A stretch of DNA of 64,000 bases, from the NCBI GenBank assembly GCA_030762895.1, contig CM061064.1, positions 240,155,086-240,219,085 on the forward strand, given 5' to 3'. Below, in pieces: positions 56,355 to 64,000 of the stretch. The notes beneath the pieces are model-generated. The model ran no database searches and was not told where the DNA came from. It worked only from the letters and a program-made list of their open reading frames with translations. This stretch comes from Sophora flavescens. Taxonomy: Eukaryota; Streptophyta; Magnoliopsida; Fabales; Fabaceae. The position numbers were made by a program, and so were the translations under genes. The number at the start of each line of letters is the position of its first letter. Positions within the stretch are counted from its first letter, which is position 1.

Positions 56355-57789
56355 TTCTACCCCCCTAAAAAAGAGAATTTGTCCTCGAATTCTAGTGGTG
56401 ACTATTCCTGAAGGTCACCCTTGTCAATCTTCGCAACCAAAAATAATTATTCAACCACAATACACTAAAAAAAAACCTTGTACCATTTTTGGCAGGTATT
56501 ACATTCTACCCCCTTAAAAGGAATTTGTCCTCGAATTCCAAAGACATCTACTAACACCGGGTCGCCGAACATCATGCCATCAAAGCACCCGCCAGAAACC
56601 GATTTTATATATCTCACTCATTTGATAATCAACACCTTGTATATACAAACAAAGCATACCATCTATCTTTTCATTCTCATAACCGATATTATACGCAAAT
56701 ACCCTCTCATTATTTACTTATTTCTTTTTTAAAAAATCAACTTCACTAAGAGATAAATGTCACACAATCCCACAATATACATATTCTAGCTTTTATTAAC
56801 ATAATTTTAAAGCATATCACTCATTGTTATCCTTAATTGACCCATTTCCACCCATTACTCTTACCGTAATATGATACCTATCACTTACATCACATGCTTT
56901 CACATTCGTCTCCTACATCAGTATAATGTTGGTGTGACGTCTGCTATATACATTGCATCGTCATACGTTCACTTGATCCTCGTTTCTAGTCCTATTTTCT
57001 CATAGTAATTCATCTCTATAGCATAGGTTGTAACCTTATAAGCTTAACTCATACATCCACTTTCATTAATCACTCACCCTAATTCTTTACATAACCACAC
57101 TAAGTATTTCATACTCAAAGACAAGTCATAATTCCTCTTCAACCCAGTCCCACGTAGTTCATTTCATTGAATCTTTAAGCTCATCATACCACTCTAATCC
57201 AAGATAAACCTACTACATCTAGAATTTATATAATCCTTAACCATTCCCTAAATCACCTTTCGACTTAGTCCCATAAGCATTAATCATCATACCCTTGTAT
57301 TTAGCCTTAAACATGCTAATCGAAAGTGAACATACATATTCACTCCCACTCGTGAGCTTAAGCTAATCTAACATAGACATATTCTTGTCCTATCACCAAC
57401 CACATTTTTCATACCTTTCATCAATCTAACGAAGTCATTTCAAGAGTATATCCTACCTTATTTCTTTACTCCTTGCATTTTAGCATTACCGTTTATCAAC
57501 TCATGCCTAAGAATTTTCTATTTTTTATCATTCTCAATTAACATCAACATAACAATCATATGTCTACAATAAGCCTAAGTATTATATAACTACTCAAGTC
57601 TAACTCAGGTCGCTGCTTTTAGTTGTCATATGAGAATCTCCATTTTTTTCACCACAACTTACCTTAAGAAAACTAGATTAGCTACTAATGACTTCTGGCA
57701 CAACTCCCACCCGGGTTCGGGAATTATTACAAAGCTCATTAGTCTCTAATCATGCTCAGGACCTATAACCATTATCTCTGATACCACTT
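56355..57789 (-). other. Interior of the 6.2 kb element, with a duplicated 3' edge
   Basis: C- and A-rich on the plus strand, no supported ORF. Next to the LTR the polypurine tract reads (plus) TTCTACCCCCCTAAAAAAGA. A second copy of LTR edge plus polypurine tract, GGTATTACATTCTACCCCCT, occurs at about 56495-56515, so 56355-56503 looks like a repeated 3' end with a short LTR-terminus remnant. Confidence 0.7.
57775..57786 (-). promoter_or_regulatory. PBS of the 6.2 kb element
   Basis: Minus-strand TGGTATCAGAGA, three bases after the 5' LTR end; it matches the iMet PBS except the last base. Confidence 0.9.
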
Positions 57790-60187
57790 TGTCAGGACCC
57801 GACTTAGGCGTCCCTGACCGGCCTGAATAGAACTTCATTGTCCCATTCCCAAGGCCTTTCAAGCACGTATAAGTCACATCATAACAAGATATATTGAATA
57901 TTATAAGTAATTATCAGAGTAAAATATTATACCAAAAGTAAGCCAAGGGTGGCCCCGAGTCAACATCAATAGTTTTAAAAAAAACCCAAAGCCCAAATGG
58001 GCTTACAACTAGAATGAAGTTTAAAACTCCAAACAACAGAAGATTCTCATATGACAATAAACCAAGCCGCAAGAAACTGAAACAGCAACAGCTGCCCGCA
58101 CTACACAAGTGCATGGGCCCCCTGAGATGGCTCCACTCGTGGAATACCTGAAGCTAAAACCAAAAAGGGCGGGGGTGAGTCCCAGAACTCAGTGAGGGAT
58201 AAACAAAACATAATAGCAAAATAGTACAATATATATAAGCATCTCCATAAATATCTCATTGAGTTCTTCACATTGTATATAAGCTTACATAGCAAATCTT
58301 CACTTGCTATGAAGTCAATTTGCCATTGGGTAAGATGCTTGTGTATCCCCTTGGAGTTGTTCACTAGAGTCTCCCACTCCGACGGTCGCATTTATATCCC
58401 GGTCGAGTCCGCTAACCGGCAAGTGACCTCGGTCACTACACAACCACCCTCCGAACTCTGGGGTTTTTCATTAGAGGCCCCACGCTCTGATGGTCACATT
58501 TATATACCGGTCAAATCCGTTGACCGGTCGAATACACCAAGTCTTGTCCAATGTCTAAGCATCATACCAAAGCACCAAGTACAATAAATCATACCTTATC
58601 ATAACGTACGCTCACTGTGCTTCATAATAAATCTTGAATAACCATCTTAGCGGTATTCAATGAAGTCCATAACATCCACAATCACAATTACATATAGGCA
58701 ACATTGTAGTCGTTTCATTCACACACTTTCATCACTTTATTGATACTTTCCAAGATGTACATTAATATAATCTAATATAATATATACTCACAACGTAGAT
58801 AAAAATCCATTGAATAAAAGCCCTCACTAAAATTCAACCATGGAGGGAATCAACATTCAAAAGGCAACCACACTGAGATACACATCATAACATAGTCATA
58901 AATCCACCAATACATGACTGATGATAATGTCTCCAGCAAGCCTAGGCCAACTTTAAATGAAAACTAGGAATATTATAGAGGTCCATGAATTCTGAAATTT
59001 TAACCACAACAATACTTACATGTATACTTTCAAATGACACTAGTTTCACATAAAAAGATACTCTACAACTCCATATATAAATTTTGAAGTAAAATATGGT
59101 TGAGTACATCCAAGACATACAATACTCTGTTTTAAAAATTAAACCGCGACCTCCTCAGATCTCCTAAAATCACGAAACTTAACCATAACATACTCCTACA
59201 CTTCAGTTTTCAAATTCAACAAGTTTCTTATCAATCCAAATTTTATTGACCAGGATATGATTTTCTGAGCGCAGGCTGTCAGGGTACCTTCAGGATAGCC
59301 TTACCCCTGTTTTAAAAATGCAACTGTGAATAGTCCAGGTTTCCAAAAATCACGAAATTTATACACTATGTAGCTCTAGATGTTAGCTTTCCAACGAGAC
59401 CAATTTCATATTAATCTGATAACTAAAACTCTAGTTATAATTTTTTTTCGCATGTCTGTCAGAATTTCAGACAAAAACCGAGATCCCCTAAGAAAACACC
59501 AAACGTCAAGCTCCAACAATGGAGTTTCCTCACCCCCAATTTTTAGGGTTCAACCAAACAGATATGATAACTCACCATTAACATATTAGTCAAAGTATAA
59601 TGAAGCTAAACATTTACAAACGATTTTCATGAATGAGATTCACCCAAAACAACCCACAAAGATCCTTATTTCAACCATCATCAACCCATTTCATATCCCT
59701 CAAAAATACCCACGAAAATTAACCCCAAAAAAATCACAATCCCTCACCTGGTTTGATGCGTTTGGATACTAAACATACGGTAGAGATGAATTCTCCACAC
59801 CTAAACAGCAGAAATCACGTTAAGAAGGTGCTCCTTCACCATTGGATCGTCGTGCCTAACCTCCTTTTCTCAAGAGTGACCACAAACACAAATAGGGTTC
59901 TTGTCGGCTATCAAAACCCTCACACTAAGCTTATATACTCACTAAAAAGACAAGTCCCTAACATGTGCTCTTACTTGATGCTGGAGGGCAAAAGGATAAA
60001 ATCCTTAAATTATTCAAAATGCATAAGTTATTTAATATTTATAAACTCCTAATATTCTTAATTTAAATTATTTACAACATGACAAACAAATTTAGTGTTT
60101 TCCCATAATTATAATATTTTTACCTTACTTATAATTAAATAAGCCACTTTCATAATTAAATAAGTCATTTTTTTTGCGGGTATTACA
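57790..60187 (-). repeat. 5' LTR of the 6.2 kb non-autonomous element
   Basis: 2398 bp, very close to 53967-56354. Plus-strand ends are TGTCAGGACCCGACTT and GGGTATTACA. The ORFs at 59753-60052 and 55921-56121 are the same LTR stretch in the two copies with different lengths, hence not genes. Confidence 0.92.
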
Positions 60188-60192
60188 CTTAG

Positions 60193-60620
60193 GAACTATA
60201 ATTTTGAGTTGAAGAATAGTCCGAGATAGGCTAATGCAGTGGTCGATACTCGGAGTAGGAAATTTCCACACAAGTCTAACTTGAAGTTGCAAGAGATGAA
60301 CCTAATAGAAGAGTCTAGAGACATGAATTTGGATATCTTTTTAAGGCTTAAAGCTTGGAATTGAATAGGTTGAAAATTTGTAGTGACCTTAGAAAATAGA
60401 TTAAGCGAGTGTAGTTTTTAAACTAGGATTTGAAATCTCTTTTGGATCAAGAGAATTATGTGTTATATAATAATGGTGTAGTGTTGTTTAAGAATAGGAT
60501 CATTGTCCCTAAGGAGGGGAGCCTTAGAGGGAAAAAAAATGTTAAAAGAGACACATAAAAGAACGTTAACCATGTGTCTAGGAATAACCAAGAAGCGTCA
60601 AGATTTAAAGAAGTATTAGT
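60193..60620 (+). pseudogene. Decayed Ty3 RNase H end and downstream remnant
   Basis: It continues the frame interrupted at 53961: RNYNFELK-like, then a degraded ANAVVDTRSRK (the conserved end of Ty3 RNase H), then about 350 bp with stops where integrase should start. No 3' LTR is found after it, so the element is truncated here or its end is beyond recognition. Confidence 0.65.
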
Positions 60621-61492
60621 GGACAGGAATAAAAATGGAAGTGAGATTAATGAATTTTATATATATGTTCAAATTTTATTATAATGTTGTAATTTTGTTA
60701 TATAATTTTTACAGGAACACTTCCCTTGAAATTTCAAACTGCTTCTCAAGTGACAAAGTATTAATCGCGATTGATATTCCTCTATGATTTGTTTTCCATA
60801 TATATTAATGGCATGTCTAATCCTAACAAACTTATATGTCTTAACAAAAAGTGAAAAAAATGTTATTTCTTATTTGTATGTGCCTACTCAAAGATCGAGA
60901 TTGAATTGGTTTCTTATACTATTGCGGTGTTAATTTTTACAGTTGTTTTTGCATAATGTCTGCACAGTTTAATTGTAATTTTGTTAAACATTATTCTTCA
61001 TTTTGTTATCACATATTTTTTTTTAGTGAGATCTTCTTATCAACATAAAGTGAAACTATTTCTTCCTCTTTTGAAATTATCATTTTGGGATAGCTAAAAA
61101 TTAGCATGTGAACGTGCTTACTGCTTCACATTTCTTTATTTATAAAATTTATAAAATTCCTCAGTTCTGTGTAGAATATAAGAAATTTGGTATAGAGTTC
61201 GTAAGAGATATTATATCTACGTGTGGATGATATAAAATATTACACCAATTTCTTTTATGGATTGTTTGTTAAATTTAATCTGTGAGAATGCTTATAAAGA
61301 TGAAATGGAAGTGAATGTGTTCTAATTATAGGCAGATGGATAGAAACAAATGCTTAAGTGCATGATTTTATTATATAAATGTTATTATTGACTTCATTTT
61401 AAAATTAAATTTTTTTCTTTAAAAAAATATTTTTTTTAAAGTTAAGGGGCCATGAATTGTACATTTATTATCTGGTGGAATATTTAATGACT

Positions 61493-61523
<31 letters not shown>

Positions 61524-61590
61524 AATGATGTGATTAGGAATGTAGATCACCTTTTATGATAGTGCGAAGTAGGTGAGAAGATATTGAAAC
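60621..61590. other. AT-rich DNA, no gene recognised
   Basis: Nothing supported apart from an (AT)n run at 61493-61523. Confidence 0.5.
61493..61523. repeat. ATAC/AT microsatellite
   Basis: ATACATACATAC followed by (AT)n, about 30 bp. Confidence 0.95.
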
Positions 61591-61716
61591 GCTGTCGCAC
61601 ACAGGTCAAAAAGTGAGTGGATTGTAAAAAACTGTAGTGAGGGTGCGACAACTCGAGTATCATCTCACAAGGACTCTTGGATTGTTATTCGTAGAAAAAT
61701 CAGTTTTTTTTGGTGT

Positions 61717-61731
61717 GGGGGGGGGGGGGGG
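61717..61731 (+). repeat. Homopolymer run of 15 G
   Basis: Directly readable; prone to length error in sequencing. Confidence 0.95.
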
Positions 61732-62425
61732 TTGGTTTGAAATTCGATTGAGAAAAACAGAACAAAAACAGAGCAGAAAAGCAGAGCAATTTAAGTGATT
61801 ATCAAATAAGCTAAAGATGATTAATCTGCTGTTCGGTTTCCCACTATCATTGGTTCATGTAATTCCAAGCACTAAGCGGATTCAAATCCCTTTTCGATTG
61901 TAGCATCAATTAACAAGCGAAATTGACGCTACGAGACATATGTTCCTAATTCTGAATTAAGCAAACGGATGAAGACCTCATGAATTAAGCAAACACGATT
62001 GAACGCACGTGAATTAAGCAAACGCGATTAAGTATAGGAACATAAAATCATCGAAACGAATCAATACTCATTCGATACAAACTGAATTAAGCAAACAGAG
62101 AATATAGAATAGTATTGAAAGAGAAAAGCAAATCAATCCGGGAATTACAAAACCTCAAGTGTCGGCGGAACCCGATTACAGCAAACTAATCTAGGGAGAT
62201 TAGTTCTCCATCAAAAACGTAATACAACTTAGGAAATTCGTAAACAGTGGATAATGAAAAAGTCCCCCACTAATCTACCCTAAACAGCAATTATAACTTC
62301 AGAATCTGCGCATGCTCGTGAGGCCAGTAGTCTCTCGCGACGAGAATATTAAAATGGTGCCGGTTCAAATTTGGGCTCTCGCGAGGCGAGACTTCAAATT
62401 CCAGTTTGTCACAATCGTGATGCCT

Positions 62426-62546
62426 ATCACGGCCAGGCCGTGATCACTTCTGACTTTGGGTGCTTATCTGTCATGGCCGCGACCTTCATCACGACTAGGC
62501 CGTGATGGTCTCTGTCCTCCAAGGTCTTCTCATCACGCCTGTGATG
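62426..62546. repeat. Three related short inverted repeats
   Basis: ATCACGGCCAGGCCGTGAT (62426-62444), ATCACGACTAGGCCGTGAT (62488-62506) and CATCACGCCTGTGATG (62531-62546). All keep ATCAC/GTGAT stems. Confidence 0.85.
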
Positions 62547-64000
62547 GGTATCAAGGGGTGACTGTGATGCTTTCTGGCTTTCAGGCTCGCGAGGCGAGAC
62601 GTGGTTCGCGAGGCGAATCAGAAGGGATGGTTGTTGCTGCTCAGGCTGGTCTTCAGGTTCGTGAGGCGAGTAGCCTTTCGCGGGGCGAATATTCCTAGAA
62701 TTGCTTTTCTTATTAACCTGAAAACATGAAATAATAGTGAATGCTTTATTTGACCCAAAATTAACTAAATTATCCTAAAACTACCTAAAAGACTCAAAAT
62801 GTTGCTTGAAGACAATTACATTCAAATTTGTGTGAAAACGATATTAAACTCAAATAAAACCGTGGTCTTACTAGTTAAAAACTAGTCGAGCCAGAGGCTG
62901 ATCAAAATACCCCAAAATTAAACTTTGCTTGTCCCCAAGCAAACTAAAATTCAAAAAGACTCAAACTTGGCAAGCTTAAAAGGATTCAACCAAATTCTCA
63001 CAAATTTCATGCAATTTCACAAAACAGTTTTTCCTTGTTGTTCCCCCCCTTTTGCAACAATGTAATCCCCAAATTCATTTAATTTAAACAATTGAGAATT
63101 CCATCATTCATGCAATCATTAATCTAAGTTGAGGATCCAAGTTACACACAAAAGGGATATCACCAAATTCAAACAATCGCCTTCCTCACAAGGGCATTTA
63201 ATCTTTCACTCATTCGCTCGGTTTGTCTAGGCTATGAATTTTTCACTCAATTTCACATTTCAATAGCACTTCCCATGAATTTGATTTTCATCTCAATCAA
63301 GATTCCCACGAAAACATGCATGCAACATCAAAAGGTCTTTTAAAGGTTGTAATGGGGCCTGGCTAAGGGTAGGATATTCAAAGGTACTTGGCTTAAGCCC
63401 CTAGGAATTAAGAGAGCATGAAGCTTGTACACCATTACTTTCATTCTAATTCATTTTTCCATTTTTTTTTCTTTTTGATGCTTTGGGTGGCTACAGCCTT
63501 TTTCCTTTGACACCATTTTGTTTTGCCCCTTTTCTTTTGGCAATTTTTTTTCTTTTGCAATTCTTTTGCTTTTTGCCTTTGGCTTCAACCTTTATATTTT
63601 TTTTCTTTTTCTCAACCCAGAATGACATATCACACCTTGTAGCCACCCCAAACTTATTTTCTTGCAACCCTTCTCTTGCTAAGCTTCTATGCTCTCCTAA
63701 TCCTATGATCGGGTTAACATGGTTTTTCCAGATTTTGGCTTATAACATGAGGTCATCAAGAAGTAATAGGCTCATTAGGATCAATGTGGCTAACTAGGGA
63801 ACATGAATTAGGGAAGGTTCAATTCAGGTCAAGTAGCTTTTTCAAAGAAAATTGCCTAAATCATCTGATGCAACACATAAACATGCAAACCATGAAGAGA
63901 TTCAAGCAAAATCGGGAAAGTGCAACTTGAAAGTGATTCACACAGTTAAAAACATGTTGGAGGCTCAAACCCTCACCTGGACATTTTTGGAAATTGTTTG

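Larger units (their letters stand above)
53967..60187 (-). mobile_element. Non-autonomous LTR retrotransposon with 2.4 kb LTRs and 1.4 kb interior
   Basis: The LTRs (53967-56354, 2388 bp; 57790-60187, 2398 bp) are very similar and are flanked by perfect CTTAG duplications (53962-53966, 60188-60192). The sequence outside joins into the RNase H end of the decayed Ty3 element (WMNFL and then RNYNFEL). On the minus strand the PBS is at 57775-57786 and a polypurine tract abuts 56354. The interior of 1435 bp has no Gag or Pol similarity, so it needed another element's enzymes. LTR similarity indicates it is younger than its host element. Confidence 0.92.
61591..64000. other. Unclassified non-coding, probably LTR-element-derived DNA
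   Basis: No coding similarity. Features seen: a run of 15 G (61717-61731); four copies of GAATTAAGCAAAC (about 61954, 61982, 62011, 62084); GC-rich hairpins at 62426-62444, 62488-62506 and 62531-62546; and about six copies of TCGCGAGGCGA variants between 62330 and 62690. A pyrimidine-rich tract at 63450-63620 explains the 104-codon ORF at 63483-63797, which is low-complexity Phe/Leu and not gene-like. Neither LTR ends, PBS nor TSD are in the window. Confidence 0.4.

Noticed and set aside
62456..62698. 80-codon ORF as a gene
   Set aside because: It covers the hairpin and TCGCGAGGCGA repeats; the protein is a translation of repeated DNA.
63483..63797. 104-codon ORF with hydrophobic Phe/Leu runs as a membrane protein
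   Set aside because: It arises from a pyrimidine-rich tract; there is no supporting start context or homology.

Overview
The window is a heterochromatin-like, AT-rich stretch of a flowering-plant (eudicot-type) nuclear genome. The evidence is iMet-primed LTR retrotransposons, a Cassandra-type TRIM with 5S-derived LTRs, an integrated caulimovirid-like pararetrovirus, a plant LINE tail and a plant-only LOB-domain (LBD) gene relic. The species cannot be named from the sequence. I see no intact host gene; nearly all of the window is nested transposons, most with target-site duplications (TSDs) that can be read directly.

Layout. 1-2824: tail of a long-LTR element. 2825-9253 and 22467-25090: broken endogenous pararetrovirus (EPRV) on the minus strand, rearranged into an inverted and partly tandem array. 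9254-22466: one solo long LTR, split at base 98 by a complete 8.6 kb relative (9352-17975; 3.9-4.0 kb LTRs, only 706 bp of non-coding interior) and again by an 885 bp Cassandra TRIM (20579-21463). 25090-31495: low-copy-looking AT-rich DNA holding tRNA-like SINE heads and a 2.26 kb near-perfect inverted duplication of an LBD gene fragment (26296-28551). 31496-43443: another long LTR, split by a 5'-truncated LINE (34881-43163, 17 bp TSD), itself split inside its RNase H domain by a Ty3-type element (35502-42653) that lost its integrase. 45160-48588: another solo long LTR inside an EPRV fragment; 45765-49973 is a diverged direct duplicate of 1-4266. 49974-60620: a decayed Ty3 element of the same family as the one at 35.5 kb, split by a non-autonomous 6.2 kb LTR element (53967-60187). 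61590-64000: unclassified non-coding repeat-like DNA.

The elements do not form a pathway; the value of the window is the readable order of insertions. The signals most worth a second look are (a) seven consecutive stem-loops at 51184-51402 whose stems change sequence but keep pairing, (b) the head-to-head LBD inverted repeat, which would fold into a hairpin RNA if transcribed, (c) the 5S-bearing TRIM inside a long LTR, and (d) recurrent EPRV breakpoints beside its primer-binding site.

All calls come from reading the sequence. Coordinates of LTR ends, PBSs and TSDs are read to the base; fragment edges inside decayed coding regions are approximate.
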